Positions 9,454 to 17,039 of a stretch of 45,604 bases of DNA are shown piece by piece. A model generated the notes under the pieces. The model had not been told where the DNA came from. It worked only from the letters and a program-made list of their open reading frames with translations, and made no database searches. The DNA is from Oscillospiraceae bacterium (GTDB taxonomy: Bacteria > Bacillota > Clostridia > Oscillospirales > CAG-272), in contig SVRM01000018.1 in NCBI GenBank assembly GCA_015064785.1, positions 1 through 45,604 on the forward strand, in the 5' to 3' direction. Numbering within the stretch: position 1 is the stretch's first letter; every line of letters starts with the position of its first letter. The position numbers and the translations under genes are program-made.

Positions 9454-10341
9454 TTGAGTACAACACCCATTTACCGAATCATCTCGCTGTTTTCCGGCTC
9501 CAAGGGAAACAGCACGCTCGTGCGCGTCGGGAATACCCGCATCCTGATTGACGCGGGCATGAGCTGCCGTGCAATCGAACGTGCGCTGTGTTCCGTCGGC
9601 GAGTGTCTTTCGGATATCAATGCGATTTTCATCACGCATGAGCATTCCGACCATACAAAAGCCCTTCCCGTGCTGCTGAAAAAACACCCGATTCCGGTCC
9701 ATATCGCCGAGGCAACCGCAAAAGAGCTGTGCAAATGCGGTTTTCCGTCGGACTGCTTCGCCGTACATCCGCCGTGCTATGAGGTGCGTGTTGCCGCAGA
9801 CAGACAGTCGCCCGTCATCTCCGTCCGTTCCTTTCCGATTCCGCACGACAGCCGCTGCTGTATCGGATTCCGCTTTTCGGCTGCGGGTGACGGTTGGTCG
9901 CACACCGCCGCCATTGCCACCGATATGGGCTGTGTCACAGAAGATATCCGCACTTCTCTCTGCGGCGCAAGCGAAATCATTTTGGAGTCCAATCACGACG
10001 AAAACATGCTGATGATGGGACCGTATCCGTATGAGCTCAAGCGGCGGATCCTGTCAGGCAGCGGTCATCTGTCCAACACCTGCGCCGCCGAATTTCTGTG
10101 CGAGCTGACGCACGCCGGCGCAAAACACCTGCTGCTGGCGCATCTTTCACCGGAGAACAATACACCGGAGCTGGCATACCTGACCTCGCAGGCTGCACTG
10201 CGGCGGCAGGGACTTTCACAGGACGAGGATTATACCCTCGCCGTTGCCAGACGAGACACACCGGTCGTCCTGTACGAAGAATGCGGCGATGACAATTCCC
10301 AACCGGAAGGAGTAGGGGCCGACCATGGAAATCCTGTTTGA
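9454..10341 (+). CDS. YycJ/WalJ-like MBL-fold hydrolase
   Basis: A 295-residue metallo-beta-lactamase-fold protein. FSGSKGNST near the N-terminus, the metal motif THEHSDH (residues 67-73), and later SGSGHLSN and LLAHLSPENN are the landmarks of the YycJ/WalJ group, which is linked to the WalRK cell-wall regulon and to 5'-3' exonuclease activity. The start is a TTG codon with AAAGGA eight bases before it, and no ATG fits. The last 17 bases overlap the next gene, so translation is probably coupled. No walRK genes are nearby. Confidence 0.8.
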   Translation: MSTTPIYRIISLFSGSKGNSTLVRVGNTRILIDAGMSCRAIERALCSVGECLSDINAIFITHEHSDHTKALPVLLKKHPIPVHIAEATAKELCKCGFPSDCFAVHPPCYEVRVAADRQSPVISVRSFPIPHDSRCCIGFRFSAAGDGWSHTAAIATDMGCVTEDIRTSLCGASEIILESNHDENMLMMGPYPYELKRRILSGSGHLSNTCAAEFLCELTHAGAKHLLLAHLSPENNTPELAYLTSQAALRRQGLSQDEDYTLAVARRDTPVVLYEECGDDNSQPEGVGADHGNPV

Positions 10342-11107
10342 AGACCGGCACATCATCTGCATAAAGAAGCCGGTCGGTATGCTGTCCCAGCAAGGTGCAG
10401 ATACCGTCGGCATGGACGATATCACAGCCGTCCTGACCGCACGCGAGCGGGAAAACGGCGTCGCGGAACCGTACATCGGCGTGGTACACCGACTGGATGC
10501 CGGGGTCGGCGGCGTGATGGTTTATGCAAAAAAGCCGTATGCCGCGGCGGCGCTGTCAGAGACCATCCGCGGACGCGATTTTGTCAAGGAATATCTGTGC
10601 GTGGTCAGCGGTACACCGGCGGAGATGACCGGTGAATACCGCGACCTGCTCTGGAAGGATGCCCGCGCCAACAAAGTCTATGCAGTGGACCGGACACGCA
10701 GCGGCGTGAAGGAGGCACAGCTTTCCTACCGCGTTTTGCAGACGGTCACGCAGGGGGATGACACGTATTCCCTTCTGCGCGTGACGCTCGGCACGGGACG
10801 CAGTCACCAGATCCGCTGTCAGCTGTCCCATCACGGAACACCGATTGTCTGTGACGGCAAATACGGCGGTCACAGACCGGACACCGTCGATGCCGCAGGA
10901 ATTGCGCTGTGGTCCTATCATCTTTCGTTCACACATCCGGCCAACATGCCTACCCCCGCGCACAAAAACAGCGGTCCGATGACCGCACGCATGAAAAAAC
11001 GGCAGGAGAAAAAACCGGTCTTTGCCAATCCGGACCTCATCTGTCTGCCGGATGTGACAGCGGCACCGTGGTCATGGTTTGATGTCTTTGGTAACGGTCT
11101 GCTGTGA
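10325..11107 (+). CDS. RluA-family pseudouridine synthase
   Basis: A 260-residue enzyme that would isomerise uridine to pseudouridine in rRNA or tRNA. The catalytic motif VHRLDAGVGG (Asp about residue 58; most relatives have HRLDxxTSG) and the later GRSHQIRCQL and CDGKYGG segments place it in the RluA superfamily. There is no N-terminal S4 domain, so it belongs to the short form. A GGAAGGAG site lies within the end of the previous gene. The RNA target cannot be read from the sequence. Confidence 0.85.
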   Translation: MEILFEDRHIICIKKPVGMLSQQGADTVGMDDITAVLTARERENGVAEPYIGVVHRLDAGVGGVMVYAKKPYAAAALSETIRGRDFVKEYLCVVSGTPAEMTGEYRDLLWKDARANKVYAVDRTRSGVKEAQLSYRVLQTVTQGDDTYSLLRVTLGTGRSHQIRCQLSHHGTPIVCDGKYGGHRPDTVDAAGIALWSYHLSFTHPANMPTPAHKNSGPMTARMKKRQEKKPVFANPDLICLPDVTAAPWSWFDVFGNGLL

Positions 11108-11149
11108 TGTACAAGACCGGATGGATTCTCAACCGTTTATACGCAAACA

Positions 11150-11199
11150 GGAGCCTTTGCAGTGTCCGCTGTGGTACTGCAAAAGCTCCCGATTTTTTT
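11150..11199 (+). terminator. terminator after the pseudouridine synthase gene
   Basis: GGAGCCTTTGCAGT pairs with ACTGCAAAAGCTCC with one mismatch, and a run of seven T follows. It lies between convergent genes. Confidence 0.75.
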
Positions 11200-13216
11200 A
11201 CTGTGCCAGCGTATAAGCGCCGCGCGCCCAGAGAATCCATTTCGAGCGGTCCAGCGGATTGACGCCGATGCGCGGATTTTCATGGATGATGCCGTCGCGG
11301 CACTCGCGGTAGCCGGAGAAGGTCGTATTCAGCACGGCTTTGCCCGAGGACATCGCCGTCAGCTTCACCGGGAAATCCATCGACGCGGCGGCCGGAACCA
11401 CGGAATCAATCGTGGTAATATCGCCGAGCATCAGCGGTGCGTCATATTCGCCGCCCATGCGCGTGATTTCATTGATGACCTTGCCGGACAGCGGTGTCGG
11501 CACAGAGATGCGCATATTCAGCATCGGTTCAAGCAGGGTCACACCGATGGACTGCAGTCCGTTCATGAATGCCATCGGCGTACAGACAAAGAAGTCCAGG
11601 GGATGTGTGTGGATGGAATGATGCTCGCCGCCGATCAGCGTACAGCGGAAATCGGTGACCTCCCAGCCGTACAGACCCTGCTTCAGGCAGTCATTGAAGG
11701 ACGCATGGATGTGGCTCTGATACCGGTAAAAGCACTGATTGGACGGCAGTCGTCCGTGGTAGGACACGCCGTAGCCGCGCGGCATCGGCTCAAAGCGGAA
11801 CTTAACAATCGCCCAGCAGGGCTTGGGCATCAGATAATCGGCGTAGGCAATGCCCTCTGCGGCCGGTGTTTCCTTGTAAATGACGGTGGGCGGTGAGAAC
11901 TGTGCGTGCAGACCGTAGCGCTCGGTCAGCAGCGTGTCCAGCACCTCCAGCTGAATGGTGCCGGTGGTATTGATGATGATCTCCTTCTGTCCGTTTTCCC
12001 ACTTGGCATCGATATACGGCTCCTCGTCGGACAGCTGTGCAAGGGCTTCCGCAAGCCGCGGCAGTGCCTCGTCGTTCTGCTCCTTCGGTGTCACGCGGAC
12101 ACGCAGAAACGGTGTTGCCAGACGGTATCCGGCACTCGGCAAAACCGAACCGACAAAATGCCCCGTTTTCGCGCTCGGCAGACCGCAGAGTGCGGCGATG
12201 TCACCGGCGTGAACTTCACCGGCATCGGTATATTTTCCGCCCGTGAAGCGGCGGATCTGCGAAACCTTTTCGCGCGGGTTGGACGGTTTTTCCACCGCAA
12301 CCGCATCGTCATTGTCCGCAGCGGTGCTGTCGCCGCTGTCCGGCGGCAGAAGCTCGACCTCGTCGCGGTTGACAATCGATCCGCCGAACAGACGGACATG
12401 GGAGATTTTTCCGACCGTTTTATCATGCTCGATTTTGAAGATGACGCCGCTCAGTCCGTCGGTTGCGCGCCGCTCGGCTGACGGCATAAAGCGCGTCAGA
12501 AACGACAAAAGCGCCTCAACACCGACACCGAGCTTGGCACAGCCGCACAGCACGGGAATGGCGCGGCACGCAGAAATCTCCTCGCGCAGTGCCGACGCGG
12601 CATCCGCATCCGACAGCTGTGTATCGGACAGAAATGCCTCCTCGGCGGCTTCGTTGATTTCACACAGCCCCTCTGTCACCGCCTGTGCAAACGCCGCGCC
12701 GGACAGCGGTGTGTGTACCGCGGCCGCATCGCTTTCCGCGCCGGTCACCTCGGTCAGAAGCACCGGTGTGCGCGGCGTGACCTTGGAAAGCTCGGTCATG
12801 ACACGCGCAATATCCGCACCGGCGCGGTCGATTTTATTGATAAACACAATGCTGGGCAGATGCGCCTCCTCCAGCGCCCGCAGAATGTTTTCCGTATGTG
12901 CGCGGACACCCTCCACGGCAGACACCAGCACCACGGCATAATCGAGTGCCGCAAGACAGCGCTCGACCTCCCCGGCAAAGTCGACATGTCCGGGCGTATC
13001 GATGAGATTGAAGGTGACATTCTCCCAGACCGCGGATGCTGTAAAGGTGCGCACGGAAATACCGCGCTGCCGTTCCACGGACAGGCTGTCCGTTGCGGTA
13101 TTGCCGGCATCGACGCTGCCCGCCGCACGGACAACGCCCGTATGGTACAGAATCTGCTCGGTCAGCGTGGTTTTTCCGGCGTCAACATGCGCCAGAATTC
13201 CGATATTGTGAAACAT
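11198..13216 (-). CDS. TetM/EF-G-like ribosome-binding GTPase
   Basis: A 672-residue translational GTPase: P-loop AHVDAGKTT (residues 9-17), switch I RGISV, DTPGHVDF, and NKIDRAG. The order of EF-G-like domains and the short N-terminus match the Tet(M)/Tet(O)/Otr(A) ribosomal-protection group. However, the domain IV loop region (GGEHHSIHTHPLDF) and the C-terminus differ from the Tet(M) residues I remember, so tetracycline resistance should not be assumed. I chose the ATG at 13216, just before FHNIGILAHVD, because GGGAGAA precedes it. An upstream in-frame extension lacks a ribosome site. Its own promoter lies at 13250-13278. Confidence 0.75.
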   Translation of the reverse strand: MFHNIGILAHVDAGKTTLTEQILYHTGVVRAAGSVDAGNTATDSLSVERQRGISVRTFTASAVWENVTFNLIDTPGHVDFAGEVERCLAALDYAVVLVSAVEGVRAHTENILRALEEAHLPSIVFINKIDRAGADIARVMTELSKVTPRTPVLLTEVTGAESDAAAVHTPLSGAAFAQAVTEGLCEINEAAEEAFLSDTQLSDADAASALREEISACRAIPVLCGCAKLGVGVEALLSFLTRFMPSAERRATDGLSGVIFKIEHDKTVGKISHVRLFGGSIVNRDEVELLPPDSGDSTAADNDDAVAVEKPSNPREKVSQIRRFTGGKYTDAGEVHAGDIAALCGLPSAKTGHFVGSVLPSAGYRLATPFLRVRVTPKEQNDEALPRLAEALAQLSDEEPYIDAKWENGQKEIIINTTGTIQLEVLDTLLTERYGLHAQFSPPTVIYKETPAAEGIAYADYLMPKPCWAIVKFRFEPMPRGYGVSYHGRLPSNQCFYRYQSHIHASFNDCLKQGLYGWEVTDFRCTLIGGEHHSIHTHPLDFFVCTPMAFMNGLQSIGVTLLEPMLNMRISVPTPLSGKVINEITRMGGEYDAPLMLGDITTIDSVVPAAASMDFPVKLTAMSSGKAVLNTTFSGYRECRDGIIHENPRIGVNPLDRSKWILWARGAYTLAQ

Positions 13217-13249
13217 AGTGACAGTTCTCCCGGTTTCTTTGATGAGGAA

Positions 13250-13278
13250 ATTATACCATAGAATTCCCCACACGTCAA
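13250..13278 (-). promoter_or_regulatory. promoter of the TetM-like gene
   Basis: On the minus strand TTGACG (13273-13278) and TATAAT (13250-13255) are 17 bases apart, about 34 bases from the ATG. The leader is too short for the attenuator peptide found before tet(M). Confidence 0.75.
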
Positions 13279-13407
13279 GCATACATCATTTTATAAAGCG
13301 TTGCCGGAGGTTCCATTTTTTCGGCAGACCTGCACCCGACAAAGCATTGGTAAGGTGAAAGCATTACAATCCAACGATTCCTTGGATTTGAAACAACAAA
13401 TTGATCA

Positions 13408-13440
13408 TTGATTTTTCAAAAAACAGTGCTATAATATAAT
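13408..13440 (+). promoter_or_regulatory. promoter of the XRE regulator gene
   Basis: TTGATT (13408-13413) and TATAAT (13430-13435) are 16 bases apart. A second TATAAT overlaps at 13435-13440. Confidence 0.65.
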
Positions 13441-13473
13441 CACAACAGTGAAATGAATTTTGGGGGAACTCAT

Positions 13474-14655
13474 ATGCAGCTGGATTTAGGGCAAAAGATA
13501 CGCGAACTGCGTCGGCGTAATGGACGAACACAAGAAGCACTTGCAGAAGCGCTCGGCGTGACATCACAGGCTGTTTCTCGATGGGAAGCAAATGGCGGTT
13601 ATCCCGATATGGAAATGATTCCATCCATTGCCAATTATTTCGGTATTTCCATTGATGAGCTCTTCGGCTACAATCATGAGCGTTCCAAAAGAATCGATGC
13701 GTTAGCTGAAAAGATCGATAACATGAATTTTCAAAACAATGGCGTGGATATCAACATAGATGAGTGCATTTCCTTTGCAAGAGCTGCATTGATCGAATTT
13801 CCGGGAAACGAGAAGTTAATGCTGTGCCTTGCATCCGTTTTGTATAATGCCGGTTATGTTCGTTACGGTGAATATCATTTATCCGATGAATCCGGATATG
13901 ATGTTTTGGATATTGAAACACACCGAACGTATGATGAGTGGAAAGAAGCAATCTCTCTGTATGAAAAACTGTTAAAAACACTACAGACAGGAGAACTTCA
14001 CCATCGTGCAGTCCGTGAGCTTACGCAGCTGTACTTAAATACAGGGGAACACAACAGAGCAAATGAAATGATTGAAAACGCCCCTGACATCTACGGTTCA
14101 AGAGCCTTTCTGAAAATCAACGGAACGGACGGCAAGGAACGTGCGAAGGCATACGGAGAAGCGCTGCTTGAAATGGTGCGCGCCTGCTCTGAAACCATGG
14201 TACAGTGCGTAATCGCTTACAAAAATAACATATCCGTTGCCGATAAGATTCAGAGTTTGCGCGGTGCGGTCGAAATATTCTATACCGTTTGCACGGACGG
14301 TCACTGCGGAAGAAATCATTCTTATATCGCAAGAATCTATACCTTGCTGTCGGTGTATTTATGGTTGGACGGAAAAAAAGACGATGCATTTGCATCATTG
14401 GATCATGCGCTTGAACAATTCAGGCTCTTTGAAGATTACTGTGCAAACGATACCGGACACTATACAGCACCGCTTGTACGTCTGGTCCAATACGAATGGA
14501 TTCAAGCGAAAGCGAACGACGATTCCCACCCGCACACATCGCGTGCAAGTCTTGCAGAAGATTGGCCCTGGTGGTGTGTCCCCGAAATCGAAATTGTAAA
14601 ACCGGAAATACAGAAAGATCCCCGATGGGATGCATGGGTTTCCAAATTACAGTAA
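13474..14655 (+). CDS. XRE-type regulator with long C-terminal helical domain
   Basis: A 393-residue protein. Residues 5-60 form a Cro/C1-type helix-turn-helix (GQKIRELRRRNGRTQEALAE, then GVTSQAVSRWE). After a short linker the remaining 330 or so residues are mostly helical with TPR-like repeats (LYEKLLKTL, YLNTGEHNRANEMIE), typical of regulators that sense a peptide or partner protein. GGGGGAA lies right before the ATG at 13474. An ATG at 13453 is in frame but would place the ribosome site inside the gene. Base use is clearly more AT-rich than in the flanking genes, which suggests recent transfer. No target operon is apparent next to it. Confidence 0.8.
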   Translation: MQLDLGQKIRELRRRNGRTQEALAEALGVTSQAVSRWEANGGYPDMEMIPSIANYFGISIDELFGYNHERSKRIDALAEKIDNMNFQNNGVDINIDECISFARAALIEFPGNEKLMLCLASVLYNAGYVRYGEYHLSDESGYDVLDIETHRTYDEWKEAISLYEKLLKTLQTGELHHRAVRELTQLYLNTGEHNRANEMIENAPDIYGSRAFLKINGTDGKERAKAYGEALLEMVRACSETMVQCVIAYKNNISVADKIQSLRGAVEIFYTVCTDGHCGRNHSYIARIYTLLSVYLWLDGKKDDAFASLDHALEQFRLFEDYCANDTGHYTAPLVRLVQYEWIQAKANDDSHPHTSRASLAEDWPWWCVPEIEIVKPEIQKDPRWDAWVSKLQ

Positions 14656-14668
14656 CCATGCTGTTCCC

Positions 14669-14694
14669 GCCCCACATCGTGTGTGGCTTTTCTT
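14669..14694 (+). terminator. terminator after the XRE regulator gene
   Basis: GCCCCACA pairs with TGTGTGGC with one mismatch around a 3-base loop, and TTTTCTT follows. Confidence 0.6.
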
Positions 14695-14717
14695 CGGAAT
14701 CATATCGGATGGAGATA

Positions 14718-14746
14718 TTGTATTTTTCAACAGGCTGTGGTATAAT
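14718..14746 (+). promoter_or_regulatory. promoter of the DNA glycosylase gene
   Basis: TTGTAT (14718-14723), 17 bases, then TATAAT (14741-14746) with TGG before it. Confidence 0.75.
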
Positions 14747-14777
14747 GAAAACAATCCCATCGGAGGTAATCTGCCGT

Positions 14778-15272
14778 ATGCCCATCCATCCTTTTGCCCC
14801 CATTTACGACGGGGACAGCCGTATTCTGATCCTCGGTACCTTTCCGTCGGTCAAATCCCGCGAGGTACAGTTTTATTACGGACATCCGCGCAACCGGTTC
14901 TGGAAGACGCTGGCGGCACTGCTCGGCACGCCGGTTCCCATGACCGTGGACGAAAAATGCGCGTTTCTGCATACCCATCACATTGCGCTGTGGGACACCT
15001 GCGCCGCCTGCGACATCGAAGGCTCTGCCGATGCCGCCATCCGTCATGCCATTCCCAACGACATCCGCCCGATTCTTGCGCAGTCCTCCGTCCGTGCGAT
15101 CTTCTGCGGCGGACAAACCGCCGGACGGCTGTATGAAAAGCACATCTTTCCGCTGACCGGCATTCCGGCACAGGTGCTTCCGTCCACCTCCCCCGCCAAT
15201 GCCGCATGTCATGACGATGACCTTTGCAGGGCATGGTCGGCGATTCTGCCGTATCTGACCGATTCCGACTGA
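14778..15272 (+). CDS. DNA-deoxyinosine glycosylase (UDG superfamily)
   Basis: A 164-residue base-excision enzyme. ILGTFPSVKS (residues 19-28), FYYGHPRNRFW (33-43), the LWDTC segment, and the late LPSTSPAN motif match the hypoxanthine/deoxyinosine DNA glycosylase branch of the uracil-DNA glycosylase superfamily. It would remove deaminated adenine from DNA. The ATG at 14778 follows GGAGG by 11 bases, and a longer upstream frame has no ribosome site and overlaps the previous gene. It is a single-gene unit with its own promoter. Confidence 0.85.
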   Translation: MPIHPFAPIYDGDSRILILGTFPSVKSREVQFYYGHPRNRFWKTLAALLGTPVPMTVDEKCAFLHTHHIALWDTCAACDIEGSADAAIRHAIPNDIRPILAQSSVRAIFCGGQTAGRLYEKHIFPLTGIPAQVLPSTSPANAACHDDDLCRAWSAILPYLTDSD

Positions 15273-15320
15273 TATCAAAATTTTCCGCCGCCGGGACACG
15301 AACTTTGTCATATCCGCCGA

Positions 15321-15372
15321 TTGACTTTTTCCGCCATCGGGTGTATACTGATGATATCAGGTGTCAAGACAC
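15321..15372 (+). promoter_or_regulatory. promoter and candidate operator of the EIIC gene
   Basis: TTGACT (15321-15326), 17 bases, then TATACT (15344-15349). Immediately downstream, over the expected start point, is the inverted repeat GTGTC-AA-GACAC (15361-15372), flanked by ATGATATCA (15351-15359) and ATGATATGA (15373-15381). A repressor bound here would block transcription. No matching regulator is adjacent. Confidence 0.6.
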
Positions 15373-15405
15373 ATGATATGACACAGTATACAAGGAGCAT
15401 TCCGC

Positions 15406-16464
15406 ATGAACAAATTCAAAGCATTTCTCAAACGCAAGGACATCGTTTTTTCCGCAAGACGCTACGGCATCGATGCCATGTCCGCCATGGCACAGGGTCT
15501 GTTCTGTTCCCTGCTCATCGGTACGATCATCAACACGCTCGGCACGCAGTTTTCCCTGCCGTTTCTGAACGACATCGGCGGCTTTGCGACAAGCATGTCC
15601 GGTCCTGCCATGGCTTGTGCCATCGGATATGCGCTGAAGGCACCGCCGCTGGTGCTGTATTCGCTGCTCGCGGTCGGTGCATCCGCCAATTCCTTCGGCG
15701 GTGCGGGCGGTCCGCTCGCCGTACTCCTCATCGCGATTATCGCGGCAGAACTCGGCAAAGCGGTATCGAAGGAAACACGCATCGACTTGATCGTCACGCC
15801 GTTTGTCACGATCTTCTCCGGCGTCGGGCTGTCCGCGCTGATCGCGCCGTACATCGGTGAGGCGGCAAGTGCGCTCGGACGGCTGATTATGCAGGCGACA
15901 GAATTGCAGCCGTTTCTCATGGGCATCATCGTCTCGGTGCTCGTCGGCATTGCGCTGACGCTGCCGATTTCCTCTGCCGCCATTTGTGCCGCGCTTTCAC
16001 TGACGGGACTTGCCGGCGGTGCGGCAGTTGCCGGATGCTGTGCCCAGATGGTCGGCTTCGCCGTTATGAGCTTCCGCGAAAACGGTGTCGGCGGACTGCT
16101 GTCACAGGGCATCGGCACCTCGATGCTGCAAATGGGCAACATTGTCAGAAACCCGAAAATCTGGATTCCGCCGATTCTCGCATCCGCGATTACAGGACCG
16201 CTTGCCACCTGCGTTTTCCGTCTGGAAATGAACGGCGCACCGATCTCCTCCGGCATGGGTACCTGCGGACTGGTCGGACAGATCGGCGTTTATACCGGCT
16301 GGGTCAGTGACATTGCCGCAGGAGCGAAAACGGCGATTACAGCGTTTGACTGGGTTGGACTTGTTCTGATCTGCTTTGTTCTGCCGGCGGTACTGACGTG
16401 GGCGTTTGGTCTTGTTCTGCGGAAGATCGGGTGGATCAAAGAGAATGATCTGAAGCTGGACTAA
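15406..16464 (+). CDS. PTS-type EIIC-like membrane protein
   Basis: A 352-residue protein with about ten hydrophobic segments, rich in Gly and Ala. It resembles the stand-alone PTS_EIIC_2 family (conserved look of GGFATSMSGPAMACAIGYAL and NGAPISSGMGTCGLVGQIG). These are annotated as sugar phosphotransferase permeases, but no EIIA or EIIB partner is in the window, so the transport mechanism and substrate are open. The ATG follows AAGGAG by about 8 bases. Its promoter carries a palindrome that suggests repression. Confidence 0.75.
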   Translation: MNKFKAFLKRKDIVFSARRYGIDAMSAMAQGLFCSLLIGTIINTLGTQFSLPFLNDIGGFATSMSGPAMACAIGYALKAPPLVLYSLLAVGASANSFGGAGGPLAVLLIAIIAAELGKAVSKETRIDLIVTPFVTIFSGVGLSALIAPYIGEAASALGRLIMQATELQPFLMGIIVSVLVGIALTLPISSAAICAALSLTGLAGGAAVAGCCAQMVGFAVMSFRENGVGGLLSQGIGTSMLQMGNIVRNPKIWIPPILASAITGPLATCVFRLEMNGAPISSGMGTCGLVGQIGVYTGWVSDIAAGAKTAITAFDWVGLVLICFVLPAVLTWAFGLVLRKIGWIKENDLKLD

Positions 16465-16479
16465 AAGAAAACCGAAGAA

Positions 16480-16529
16480 AAAGACACATTCTTGGGAAAT
16501 ATCACTTCCCCTGAATGTGTCTCTTTTTT
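16480..16529. terminator. terminator between the EIIC gene and the small XRE gene
   Basis: AAAGACACATTC pairs with GAATGTGTCTC around a second stem GGGAA/TTCCC, followed by six T. An outer pair AAGAAAACCGAA/TTCGGTTTTCTT extends it into the end of the convergent gene. Relatives of this hairpin occur at 18034 and 19282. Confidence 0.8.
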
Positions 16530-16534
16530 GTTTC

Positions 16535-16849
16535 CTATTCGGTTTTCTTCAGCCGAAGCACCAAGGATTGTACCAATTCCAAATCCGATGTACTTAGTCC
16601 GCTGATATTATGCATGATATCATTCCTCAAAGCAGGATTCTTGTTTTCCGTATCAAAAAATTCGATGACAGATATGTTAAAGTATTCGCAAATGGCAAAA
16701 AACTCTGCCATGGAGGGCAAAGCTTTTCCCGATGAAATGTTATTTACATACCCTCGGCTGTGCCCCAAATCGTAACTCATTTTATATTCAGAGACACCTT
16801 TTTGCAGTCTCAGCTGCGTTATACGATCTCTTACGAAGTCTGCTGTCAT
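16535..16849 (-). CDS. small XRE-family regulator
   Basis: A 104-residue protein. Residues 6-62 form a Cro/C1-type helix-turn-helix (RITQLRLQKGVSEYKMSYDL, then SRGYVNNISSG), and a short helical tail follows. It is transcribed divergently from the CBM9-like gene. The shared upstream region holds two palindromes and a repeated 10-mer, so it is the best candidate regulator of that gene and of itself. AGAAGGAG precedes the ATG. Base use is AT-rich compared with the surrounding genes. Confidence 0.8.
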   Translation of the reverse strand: MTADFVRDRITQLRLQKGVSEYKMSYDLGHSRGYVNNISSGKALPSMAEFFAICEYFNISVIEFFDTENKNPALRNDIMHNISGLSTSDLELVQSLVLRLKKTE

Positions 16850-16873
16850 TGGTTATCAACTCCTTCTGTAACA

Positions 16874-16889
16874 GTTATAATAGTATAAC
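16874..16889. promoter_or_regulatory. palindrome upstream of the small XRE gene
   Basis: GTTATA-ATAG-TATAAC is a perfect 6-4-6 inverted repeat, 25 bases before the regulator's start codon. Its GTTATAATAG half is repeated exactly at the CBM9 gene -10 region (16954-16963). Confidence 0.55.
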
Positions 16890-16932
16890 GTATTTCATCT
16901 GATAAATGTGCTGATTATTTACGTCGTTTTTG

Positions 16933-16961
16933 TTGACAAAACATAATTATTATGTTATAAT
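16933..16961 (+). promoter_or_regulatory. consensus promoter with operator in the spacer (CBM9-like gene)
   Basis: TTGACA (16933-16938), 17 bases, then TATAAT (16956-16961) is a full consensus promoter. The spacer holds the perfect 7-1-7 palindrome ACATAAT-T-ATTATGT (16941-16955). A protein bound between -35 and -10 would shut off this otherwise strong promoter. Confidence 0.8.
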
Positions 16962-16972
16962 AGCAACAAGTA

Positions 16973-17016
16973 AACGATATTCAGCTAATTTGACATCTCA
17001 AATATGTGATATCGTT
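16973..17016 (+). promoter_or_regulatory. possible leader hairpin of the CBM9-like gene
   Basis: AACGATAT (16973-16980) and ATATCGTT (17009-17016) can pair across a 28-base loop in the untranslated leader. A role in mRNA stability or translation is possible but unproven. Confidence 0.35.
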
Positions 17017-17039
17017 AAAAATATTATAATACCGAAAGG

